DNA of 6,287 bases. Origin: DATKSS01 sp035533335 (lineage in GTDB: Bacteria; Chloroflexota; Dormibacteria; Dormibacterales; Dormibacteraceae). Below, one piece after another: positions 1 through 5,826 of this stretch (positions are counted from its first letter, which is position 1; every line of letters starts with the position of its first letter). Location of the stretch: positions 1 through 6,287 of the forward strand of contig DATLUC010000034.1 of the NCBI GenBank assembly GCA_035533335.1. The letters run 5' to 3'. The translations under genes and the position numbers were made by a program. The notes under the pieces are model-generated. The model was not told where the DNA came from. It was given only the letters and a program-made list of their open reading frames with translations, and did not search any database.

Positions 1-1265
1 TCAAGGCGGACGGGCGAATCGCGGGCGCGCTCGCCTACCGCCGTTCCGACGGCTCGCTGATCCTGTACCGCTGCGCTGCGTTATTGCTCGCGACCGGAGG
101 CACCGGCAAGATGTATCGCGTCACGTCTAACTCGTGGGAGAGCACGGGTGACGGCACCGCGCTTGCGTACGGGGCCGGCGCGCAGCTCCGCGACATGGAG
201 ATGATGCAGTTCCACCCCACCGGCATGGTGTGGCCGGTTGGCGTGCGAGGCCTCCTGATCACTGAAGCGGTGCGCGGCGAGGGCGGCGTGCTGCGGAACA
301 AGGACGGCGAACGATTCATGGAACGATATGACCACGAGCGTATGGAGCTCTCGTCGCGCGATGTAGTCGCGCGGGCCATCAACTCTGAGGTCCTGGCCGG
401 ACGCGGCACGCCGCACGGCGGCGTATTCCTCGACATCACGCATCGAAAGCCGGAGTTCATCAAGAGCAAGCTCCCGTCGATGTACGAGCAGTTCCTGAAG
501 CTGTCCAACGTCGACATCACCAAGCAGCCGATGGAGGTCGCGCCGACCATCCATTACGCGATGGGCGGGGTGCGGGTGGACGCGGAAACCGGCGCCACCA
601 ACGTTCCCGGGCTGTTCGCAGCGGGAGAGGTCGCTGCAGGGCTGCACGGCGCCAACCGGCTGGGCGGCAACTCCCTGAGCGACCTGCTCGTGTTTGGCAA
701 GCGCGCCGGAGAGGGCGCCGCGGCGGCCGCCAAGACGGACGCGACGGCGGCTCAAACCCCCCTCGACGACCAAGAGGTGGAGGAGGCGATCGCGGCCCTG
801 ATGGCGCCCCTCGACCGGCCTGCGGGCGAGAGCCCTTACAAGCTGATGGCCGAGATCCAGGAGGCGATGACGAAGTACGCGCCGATCGTGCGGGACGGTC
901 CGGGGCTCCAGGAGGGTCTGACTGCGATCCGCGAGATCGGCGCCCGCGCCGCTGTGTGCGGCACCGGCGGTTCGAAGACCCTCGCCTTCAACCCCGGCTG
1001 GCACACCTCCGCCGACTTGAGGTCGATGCTGGTCAACGCCGAAGCGCTGCTCCGAGGCGCCGTCGAAAGAAAGGAGAGTCGAGGCGCGCACGCGCGCTCG
1101 GATTATCCGAAGCTCGACGACCAGCTGGAGATGGTCAATTTCGTGGCGGAGAAGACGGCGGAGGGGATGAAGGTCACCGCAGAGAAGCGGGCCCCGATGC
1201 CCGGTTATCTCGCGGACGCCATCCACCATTCCTATGCCCGATACACCCCTGAGGAGATCGAATAA
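1..1265 (+). CDS. sdhA: Succinate dehydrogenase/fumarate reductase flavoprotein subunit, 5'-truncated by the window edge
   Basis: This is the catalytic FAD subunit that interconverts succinate and fumarate in complex II. The frame is open from base 3, giving 420 visible residues and ending with TAA at 1263-1265. The N-terminal FAD-binding part, including the covalent flavin His region, lies upstream. Visible landmarks, numbered in the fragment: an LATGG-type FAD motif near residues 29-33; FHPTG with the substrate His71; SRDVV with the expected catalytic Arg119; APTIHYAMGG with His185; and HGANRLGGNSLSDLLVFG with Arg219. These correspond to E. coli SdhA His242, Arg286, His354 and Arg399. The C-terminal domain carries the family's SRGAHAR-x-DYP stretch. 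The GNSLSDLLVFG wording resembles the mycobacterial Sdh1 (Rv0248c) type rather than E. coli SdhA. sdhB starts 7 bases after the stop, so the two are surely cotranscribed. The direction used in vivo (oxidase or reductase) cannot be read from this subunit. Confidence 0.96.
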   Translation, partial: KADGRIAGALAYRRSDGSLILYRCAALLLATGGTGKMYRVTSNSWESTGDGTALAYGAGAQLRDMEMMQFHPTGMVWPVGVRGLLITEAVRGEGGVLRNKDGERFMERYDHERMELSSRDVVARAINSEVLAGRGTPHGGVFLDITHRKPEFIKSKLPSMYEQFLKLSNVDITKQPMEVAPTIHYAMGGVRVDAETGATNVPGLFAAGEVAAGLHGANRLGGNSLSDLLVFGKRAGEGAAAAAKTDATAAQTPLDDQEVEEAIAALMAPLDRPAGESPYKLMAEIQEAMTKYAPIVRDGPGLQEGLTAIREIGARAAVCGTGGSKTLAFNPGWHTSADLRSMLVNAEALLRGAVERKESRGAHARSDYPKLDDQLEMVNFVAEKTAEGMKVTAEKRAPMPGYLADAIHHSYARYTPEEIE

Positions 1266-1272
1266 CCGACTG

Positions 1273-2037
1273 ATGGAAATCTCGAACCTCGACCTGAACA
1301 TATGGCGCGGTGATTCCAGCGGTGGGGACGTCGTCTCTTATCGCGTACCGGTGCGAGAAGGCATGGTGGTGCTGGACGCGGTCCTGTGGGTGCAGGCCAA
1401 CATGGCCTCCGACCTGGCGGTCAGGTGGAACTGCAAGGCGGCCAAGTGCGGGTCGTGCTCGGCCGAGGTAGACGGCTTCCCGCGCCTGATGTGCAAGACG
1501 CCCATCACCGACTACGGGACCAGCCTGACGGTCCGGCCCATGAAGGCCTTCCCGGTTATCAAGGACCTGGTCACGGACGTGAGCTGGAACTACGAGGTCA
1601 ACAAGCAGATCCCGCAGTTCACGCCGAGCGAGAAGGACAGCACCAGCAGCGAGCCGTGGCGCATGCAGCAGAAGGATGTCGAGCGGGTGATGGAGTTCCG
1701 CAAGTGCATCGAATGCTTCCTGTGCCAGGACGTGTGCCACGTGCTGCGAGCCCATGATGCTAAGAGCGTCTTCTATGGTCCACGCTTCATGGTCCGGATC
1801 GCCAGCCTCGACATGCATCCAAAGGACGTGCTCGACCGCCGGCCGATGCTGAAGGGAAAGGCGGGCGTTGGCTACTGCAACATCACCAAGTGCTGCACCG
1901 AGGTGTGCCCCGAGCACATCAAGATCACGGACAATGCCATCATCCCGCTCAAGGAGCGAATGGACGATGTCTACTTCGACCCCATCAGGGCGATCACCAA
2001 GAGGCTGGGCGGCGGTCCGAAGCGGCGCCCGGTCTGA
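1273..2037 (+). CDS. sdhB: Succinate dehydrogenase/fumarate reductase iron-sulfur subunit
   Basis: This 254-residue electron-transfer subunit passes electrons from the FAD of SdhA to quinone at the membrane. The [2Fe-2S] site is C54-x4-C59-x2-C62-x11-C74. The second domain has C145-x2-C148-x2-C151-x3-C155 and later C202-x5-C208-x3-C212-P. By FrdB precedent, C145, C148, C151 and C212 hold the [4Fe-4S] cluster and C155, C202 and C208 the [3Fe-4S] cluster. Thr205 sits where a fourth Cys would be, which favours 3Fe. An extra Cys207 adjoins C208. The text around CNITKCCTEVCPEHIKITD matches the Sdh1 type (Rv0247c-like). I chose ATG 1273 because the family's N-terminal strand (LDLNIW) begins right after it and it lies just past the sdhA stop. 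An in-frame ATG at 1234 would overlap sdhA and has no ribosome site. GAGGAG at 1251-1256 is a possible but distant (16 bases) ribosome binding site. Confidence 0.96.
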   Translation: MEISNLDLNIWRGDSSGGDVVSYRVPVREGMVVLDAVLWVQANMASDLAVRWNCKAAKCGSCSAEVDGFPRLMCKTPITDYGTSLTVRPMKAFPVIKDLVTDVSWNYEVNKQIPQFTPSEKDSTSSEPWRMQQKDVERVMEFRKCIECFLCQDVCHVLRAHDAKSVFYGPRFMVRIASLDMHPKDVLDRRPMLKGKAGVGYCNITKCCTEVCPEHIKITDNAIIPLKERMDDVYFDPIRAITKRLGGGPKRRPV

Positions 2038-2047
2038 GTCCGCGGAC

Positions 2048-2509
2048 ATGTACATCGAGCACTCCGAGCACGTCGATCACCCCATCAAGGCTTGCTCTGA
2101 TGCGTTGCTGGAGGGGCCGCGCAAATGGTTCCCACGCATCGGCGACAAGAATGTCACTAGGGTGGGGGTGCACGTCGCCGGTCTGCCGATTCGCAAACGC
2201 GTGACGGTGGAACTCGGTGAGCCGGTGAAGACCTCGACCTGGACCGTGATCCCGCTGACCTGGAAGGCGACGTTCCCCGAGAAGCTGTTTCCCGAGATGA
2301 CGGGAAAGATCGAGCTCTCGCCGTCCGATCGGGACGTGACCCGCCTCACGGTCAGCGGGATGTATCAGCCACCGTTGGGGAGCCTGGGTCGCCAGCTGGA
2401 CCAGGCGTTGATGCACAACGTGGCGGAGGGCACGGTCAAGGAGCTGGCGGAGTCGATTGCTGCCCGCCTCGAGAAAGCCCTGAAGGGCGAGGCCCGGAAG
2501 CCGGGGTAG
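2048..2509 (+). CDS. SRPBCC (START/Bet v1-like) family protein of unknown function
   Basis: This is a 153-residue soluble protein with no signal peptide or membrane segment. The pattern is a short N-terminal strand (MYIEHSEHVD), a helical part ending in KWFP, alternating beta strands (about residues 37-105), a G-x-Y-x-PPLG-x-LG turn at 104-114, and a long C-terminal amphipathic helix (about 115-146). That layout is typical of SRPBCC proteins, which bind hydrophobic ligands in a cavity closed by the last helix. No catalytic residues can be named. It starts 10 bases after the sdhB stop in the same direction, so it is probably the last gene of the sdh transcript, although no strong ribosome site precedes ATG 2048. 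The open frame extends back to an ATG at 1868, but that part lies inside sdhB and reads like low-complexity shadow sequence. A role in complex II assembly or in quinone or lipid binding is possible by position only. The fold call is likely; the function is unknown. Confidence 0.8.
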   Translation: MYIEHSEHVDHPIKACSDALLEGPRKWFPRIGDKNVTRVGVHVAGLPIRKRVTVELGEPVKTSTWTVIPLTWKATFPEKLFPEMTGKIELSPSDRDVTRLTVSGMYQPPLGSLGRQLDQALMHNVAEGTVKELAESIAARLEKALKGEARKPG

Positions 2510-2528
2510 CTAGCCGTTCGAGCCCGGC
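2500..2528. terminator. Possible two-way stem at the convergent gene junction
   Basis: GCCGGG at 2500-2505 can pair with CCCGGC at 2523-2528, leaving a 17-base loop that contains the abutting stop codons of both convergent genes (2507-2512). No T-tract follows on either strand, so it is not a canonical intrinsic terminator. There is no intergenic space here, and this is the only symmetric stem I found at the junction. GC stems are common by chance in such DNA. Confidence 0.2.
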
Positions 2529-3181
2529 GTCGTCGTGTGTCGCGCCAGGTATGCCGCAGCTTCCGCGCGCCGGGCGACCTCGAGCTTGGAGAGAATCGTC
2601 GACACGTAGTTCTTGACCGTCTTCTCGGCGAGCCGAAGCTCCTTGCCGATCTGGCCGTTGGTCATGCCCTGCGAGACGAGCGTGAGGATGCGCTCCTCTT
2701 GCGCCGAGAGCCGGGCCAGCTTTTCGTCGCGCATCGTCTTGCCCTTGCGCAGGCGCTCGAGCACCGACTTGGTGACTTCCGGGTCGAGCAGGCTCTTGCC
2801 GGCTCCGACCTCGCGGATGGCACGGACCAGCTCGCCGCCCCGGATCTGCTTGAGGACGTAACCCGCCGCGCCGGCCATGATCGAAGCGAAAAGCGCTTCA
2901 TCGTCGGCGAATGACGTGAGCATCAGAACCTGTGTCTTCTCGAGGCGAGCGCGGATCTCGCGAGTGGCCTCGATGCCGCTGCCGTCGATCAGCCGCACGT
3001 CCATGACAACCACGTCCGGCCGCGTCCGCACGGCCTGGTCGATCGCCTCCTGGACAGAACCTGCCTCGGCGACCACCGTGAGATCATCGTTGGCGTTGAT
3101 CAGGGACTTGACTCCGTCGCGCACCACCTCGTGGTCGTCGACCAGCAAGATCCGGATTCGAGTCTGGGGCATTGCACTCAT
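2510..3181 (-). CDS. devR: NarL/FixJ-family response regulator, DevR (DosR)-like
   Basis: This 223-residue DNA-binding regulator is phosphorylated by the adjacent kinase. The receiver domain (about residues 8-125) has acidic D15-D16, the phospho-acceptor D61 (VVMDVRLIDGSG), switch T89 and the conserved K111. The LuxR-type helix-turn-helix spans about 157-213. Its recognition helix, LAEKTVKNYVS, places K187, K190 and N191 where M. tuberculosis DevR has K179, K182 and N183, the base-contacting residues. Strings such as VDDHEVVR, DVRLxDGxGIE, and VGAGxSLLD also match DevR closely. I chose ATG 3181 because it leaves 10 residues before the first strand and has GAGGGAG about 12 bases upstream. The open frame extends 66 residues further upstream, into the kinase gene, with Cys-rich sequence unlike the family. 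A later ATG at 3172 is an alternative start. The gene follows the kinase gene by 67 bases on the same strand. The DevR-like subtype is strong; true orthology is unproven. Confidence 0.93.
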   Translation of the reverse strand: MSAMPQTRIRILLVDDHEVVRDGVKSLINANDDLTVVAEAGSVQEAIDQAVRTRPDVVVMDVRLIDGSGIEATREIRARLEKTQVLMLTSFADDEALFASIMAGAAGYVLKQIRGGELVRAIREVGAGKSLLDPEVTKSVLERLRKGKTMRDEKLARLSAQEERILTLVSQGMTNGQIGKELRLAEKTVKNYVSTILSKLEVARRAEAAAYLARHTTTPGSNG

Positions 3182-3205
3182 GTTCGCATCCCGCTCCCTC
3201 GTTGC

Positions 3206-3225
3206 GTAAGGCCACTGGTCCCGAT
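3206..3225 (-). promoter_or_regulatory. Weak DevR-box-like dyad upstream of the regulator gene
   Basis: On the minus strand the core at 3222-3209 reads GGGACCAGTGGCCT. It matches GGGNC-N4-GNCC with only the last base off, and about 12 of 20 positions of the published DosR consensus TTSGGGACTWWAGTCCCSAA. It lies between the kinase stop and the regulator start, where autoregulation of devR would be plausible. A one-mismatch core is expected by chance about once per 480 bases at 65% GC, so this is suggestive only. No convincing -10 element sits at the right distance. Confidence 0.25.
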
Positions 3226-3236
3226 TCGAATGGACC
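3217..3236. repeat. Inverted repeat in the kinase-regulator spacer
   Basis: GGTCC (3217-3221) and GGACC (3232-3236) flank the perfect 8-base palindrome ATTCGAAT (3224-3231), with two extra bases on one side. In RNA it could fold as a roughly 7-bp hairpin with a 2-base bulge between the kinase and regulator reading frames. In DNA it could be an operator. It overlaps one half of the weak DevR-box-like dyad. Confidence 0.35.
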
Positions 3237-3248
3237 TTTCGGCCCTGT

Positions 3249-4874
3249 TCAGCCTTCTCGAATCGGCATCTGCACGAGCAAACGTGTTCCCCTTCCGGCC
3301 GTACTCGAGATTTCGAGGGTGGCGCCAAAAGACGAAGCCCTCTCCCGCATGTTGCGCAGTCCATTGCCCACGGTTCCATCGCCCGTGTCGAAGCCGACGC
3401 CGTTGTCCTCGATCTCCAGCAGCGCGGTCGACCCCCTGCGCCCGAGGCTCATCCGGACCATTGACGCCTGTGCATGCCGGGAGACGTTCGACAGCGCTTC
3501 CCGGGTGAGCTGGACGATGTCGGTCGAGCGCGACGAGAGCGCGGCGGCGACTGCAGCGTCGACCTCCACCGTCACCGCAATGTGTGAGCGCGATTCGAGG
3601 TCCTGTCCCAGTACGCGCATCGCCTGGTCGAGCTGGCGGTCCGCCAGGATGCCGGGGCGCAGGCCGAAGATGTAATTGCGAAGATCGCGAATGACTTTGT
3701 CCAGCTCTTCGACCGAGCTCTCGATCCGGGCCGCGGTGTCGGGCGAACCGGCAAGCAGTGCGGTCCCCTGAAGGTTCATCCCGACCGCGAACACCGACTG
3801 GATGATGCCGTCGTGCAACTCCTTGGCGATGCGCTCGCGCTCCTCCATCAAGCCGAGGCGACGCAGGTCGGCCTGCGCCTTGTCGAATTCGAGCGCCACC
3901 GAAGCCTGGTCGGTGAAGCTTTCCACGATCCGCCGCGTCTCCTCGTCGAACCGGCGTCCTCCCTTTAGGTTGGCGACCATCAGCGTGCCCGCCGCCCCCC
4001 CCGGCACCCGCAGCGGCACGAACAGCCCGGGTCCGTGGCGGCCCAACCGGACTATGGGCTGGAAGGCTCGCGAATCGGAGCTGAGGTCAGCGAACACCAG
4101 CGATCGCCCGACGCGCATCACCTCGCCCGAGATCGAGCTGTCGGCCGGCATGGTCTGGCCGAGCAGCTCCGCAGACCGGGCGCCGACCGAGGCGGCCACC
4201 ACCAGCTGACCCGGAGTGCCGCTTACCGTGATGATCGTCGCCACGTCCGCCGACGCCAGCTCAAGTGCATGCTCGGCGATCTTCTCCAGGAGGGAGCCGC
4301 GGCCGGCACCGCCGAGCACCTGGTCTGTGATGTCGCGGAGAGCGTCCAGCCAGCGCTCGCGGGAGCGGATCTCCTCGTACATCGAAGCGTTGGCGATCGC
4401 CACGCCCGCCTGCGTGGCAAGCACGACGAGCGATTCCTGATCCTCCTCGCTGAACTCATCTCCGGTGCGCTTCTCCGCCAGGTAGATGTTCCCGTACACC
4501 CGTCCCATGGCCTGGACCGGCGCGCCCAGGAATGAACGCATCGCCGGGTGGTGAGCTGGAAATCCGACCGACTTCTCGTGCCCTGCGATGTCCCGGATGC
4601 GGACCGGTCGCGGATCCTGGATGAGCAGGCCGAGGATCCCGTGCCCCTGCGGTAGCGCGCCGATCTGGCGACGCTCCCTTGCTGAGATGCCCGTCGTCAC
4701 GAACTCGACGAGGAAGCCGTGTTCGCCGATGACGCCGATCGCCCCGTAGCGGGCGTCGGTGAGCTGCGCGGCGACGTCGACGATACGCTGCAGTACGATC
4801 GGAAGCGACAGTTCCGAGGCCAAGCTCAAGCCCGCCTCGAGCAGCACGTCCTTGCGGTCCGCCGGGCCTGCCAT
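3249..4874 (-). CDS. devS: Two-GAF sensor histidine kinase, DevS/DosT-like (possible heme-based sensor)
   Basis: This 541-residue cytoplasmic kinase has no membrane segments. Domains: GAF-A about 18-165, GAF-B about 190-332, HisKA_3 dimerisation and phospho-acceptor about 342-408 (ELHDG, His354), and HATPase_c about 452-538 with N-box Asn463, G1 box EDNGVGFD (Asp490) and G2 box GNGL. GAF-A carries GFPAHHPAMRSFLG followed by YGNIYLAEK. His109 and Tyr131 are 22 residues apart, exactly like the heme ligand His149 and distal Tyr171 of M. tuberculosis DevS. Length also fits DevS (578 residues) minus about 40 at the N terminus. The expected signal is O2, NO or CO, or redox state, but other GAF kinases share the HPxMR-FLG stretch, so heme is not proven. 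ATG 4874 is the only Met before GAF-A. It has no Shine-Dalgarno site, but TAGATT lies 8 bases upstream, which fits a leaderless message. The regulator gene follows 67 bases downstream. Confidence 0.93.
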   Translation of the reverse strand: MAGPADRKDVLLEAGLSLASELSLPIVLQRIVDVAAQLTDARYGAIGVIGEHGFLVEFVTTGISARERRQIGALPQGHGILGLLIQDPRPVRIRDIAGHEKSVGFPAHHPAMRSFLGAPVQAMGRVYGNIYLAEKRTGDEFSEEDQESLVVLATQAGVAIANASMYEEIRSRERWLDALRDITDQVLGGAGRGSLLEKIAEHALELASADVATIITVSGTPGQLVVAASVGARSAELLGQTMPADSSISGEVMRVGRSLVFADLSSDSRAFQPIVRLGRHGPGLFVPLRVPGGAAGTLMVANLKGGRRFDEETRRIVESFTDQASVALEFDKAQADLRRLGLMEERERIAKELHDGIIQSVFAVGMNLQGTALLAGSPDTAARIESSVEELDKVIRDLRNYIFGLRPGILADRQLDQAMRVLGQDLESRSHIAVTVEVDAAVAAALSSRSTDIVQLTREALSNVSRHAQASMVRMSLGRRGSTALLEIEDNGVGFDTGDGTVGNGLRNMRERASSFGATLEISSTAGRGTRLLVQMPIREG

Positions 4875-4882
4875 CGATGGCG

Positions 4883-4888
4883 AATCTA
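4883..4888 (-). promoter_or_regulatory. Candidate -10 element for the kinase gene
   Basis: On the minus strand TAGATT (4888 to 4883) fits the TANNNT form common in GC-rich bacteria. It ends 8 bases before the kinase ATG at 4874, so transcription would begin at or next to the start codon, giving a leaderless mRNA. That agrees with the lack of a ribosome site. No good -35 is seen at normal spacing (the closest is CTGACT, 15 bases upstream), as expected for an activator-dependent promoter. Confidence 0.4.
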
Positions 4889-4907
4889 CGACAGTTGGCC
4901 CTCAGTC

Positions 4908-4927
4908 AGTGGGGCGATGGACCCTAC
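4908..4927. promoter_or_regulatory. Candidate DevR (DosR) box between divergent kinase and USP genes
   Basis: The core GGGGCGATGGACCC (4911-4924) satisfies all eight fixed bases of GGGNC-N4-GNCCC, the core of the DosR palindrome; 11 of 20 positions of the full consensus match. The centre (4917.5) is within half a base of the midpoint between the ATGs at 4874 and 4960. Relative to those ATGs it sits at about -43, where DevR boxes overlap the -35 in M. tuberculosis promoters. At 65% GC a perfect core is expected by chance about 0.8 times in 6.3 kb and about 0.01 times in this 85-base spacer. Confidence 0.45.
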
Positions 4928-4959
4928 TGGCGAACGACCCCCTCTGGAAAGCTTGGGGC

Positions 4960-5826
4960 ATGAGCAACCAGGGTTTCGGCCGGATTCTTCTGGCCACCGA
5001 CGGAAGCGACCAGGCGAAAGCCGCTGTCGCGGTCACAGCATCTCTGGCGCGCGCGTCATCGGCCGAGGTACGTGTCGTTCATGTCTGGAACCTCGAGGTG
5101 CACCACCGCCACGGCGTGTGGGACGTGGAGATGCGAAGCGAGGCGGAGAAGCTGCTCGGTGAGACCGTCGACAAGCTGCGCGCCGTTGGAATCCGAGCCG
5201 AGGGCCAGATCTGCCGGGCCGACGCGGGCCACGTGGCGGCCGCCATCGCCGAGTCGGCGCGCGAGTTCGGGGCCGACCTCGTCGTGGTCGGATCACGCGG
5301 CCTGCCCGACTGGCAGGCGATGATCCAGCACAGCACCAGCCACCAGCTTCTCCGTTCGGTTGACGCGCCAGTGCTGATCGTGCGCGGGCCGGCGCCGGAA
5401 GCCCAGCACGAGTCCCCCCGCGTGCTCCTCGCCATCGCCGGCGGCGACGACCTGGTGCCCGGAGTCCGTGCCGCCATCGCGGCCGCCACGGCACCCGGCG
5501 CCGAGGTGCTCGTCGTCCACGTTGCCCAGGCGGTCGTCGGGATCCAGGGAATCGCTTATGTCGAGCCCGATGAGGAGATCCGCGCGACGATCGACGAGGC
5601 CTCCGCGCTGCTCAAAGAAGCCGGGGTCAAGTTCGACTCGATGGTCCTGGAAGACGGACCGGTGGCCAGGGCTGTGGCCGACATCGCGGGCAAGTGGAAG
5701 GCCGACGTGATCGTCGTCGGCGGAAGCCGGATGGGTGATCTCGGAAGCCTCATGCTCGGCTCCGTCACCCACGACCTCCTGCGCACGACCGACCGACCGA
5801 TCCTGGTCGCGGAGCGAATCAGGTGA
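4960..5826 (+). CDS. Universal stress protein with two UspA domains
   Basis: This 288-residue cytoplasmic protein has two tandem Usp domains, about residues 6-142 and 153-284. Domain 1 begins ILLATDGSD, with the family Asp, and ends VVVGSRG...PVLIVR. Domain 2 begins VLLAIAGGDD and ends VVGGSRMGDLGSLMLGSVTHDLL...RPILVAER. The ATP loop G-x2-G-x9-G-S/T is imperfect in both: domain 1 has H124 for the third Gly (G111, G114, H124-S125), and domain 2 has R257 at the second Gly (G254, R257, G267-S268) and lacks the early Asp. Two-domain Usps of this kind (Rv2623, Rv3134c) belong to the DosR regulon of M. tuberculosis. ATG 4960 is chosen for its GGAAAG 8 bases upstream and because the first strand follows directly. 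The open frame reaches back to 4759, but that part is antisense to the kinase gene. It is divergent from the kinase gene and overlaps the CBS gene downstream. Confidence 0.94.
   Translation: MSNQGFGRILLATDGSDQAKAAVAVTASLARASSAEVRVVHVWNLEVHHRHGVWDVEMRSEAEKLLGETVDKLRAVGIRAEGQICRADAGHVAAAIAESAREFGADLVVVGSRGLPDWQAMIQHSTSHQLLRSVDAPVLIVRGPAPEAQHESPRVLLAIAGGDDLVPGVRAAIAAATAPGAEVLVVHVAQAVVGIQGIAYVEPDEEIRATIDEASALLKEAGVKFDSMVLEDGPVARAVADIAGKWKADVIVVGGSRMGDLGSLMLGSVTHDLLRTTDRPILVAERIR

Noticed and set aside
81..1301. Long open frame antisense to sdhA.
   Set aside because: Arg- and His-rich shadow of a GC-rich coding strand; the plus frame shows unmistakable SdhA motifs.
1174..2055. Long open frame antisense to sdhB.
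   Set aside because: No recognisable domain; the plus strand carries all the iron-sulfur cluster motifs of SdhB.
3182..3379. 66-residue N-terminal extension of the response regulator with several Cys.
   Set aside because: Most of it overlaps the kinase coding region in another frame, it is unlike the family, and ATG 3181 has a ribosome site and gives the usual length.
4885..4904. A second DevR-box-like sequence on the minus strand (GGGCC-AACT-GTC...) 23 bases from the main candidate.
   Set aside because: Its second half site lacks CC, only about 10 of 20 consensus bases match, and it would overlap the kinase -10 region. Could be a distal half site for the USP gene, but too weak to call.
4898..4915. 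GCCC...GGGC imperfect dyad and the CAGTCAGT tandem in the divergent spacer.
   Set aside because: Only four outer pairs match, the centre does not pair, and the CAGT repeat has just two copies; easily chance in GC-rich DNA.
4759..4959. 67-residue N-terminal extension of the USP.
   Set aside because: It is antisense to the kinase gene and spans the divergent promoter region; the Usp fold begins right after ATG 4960.
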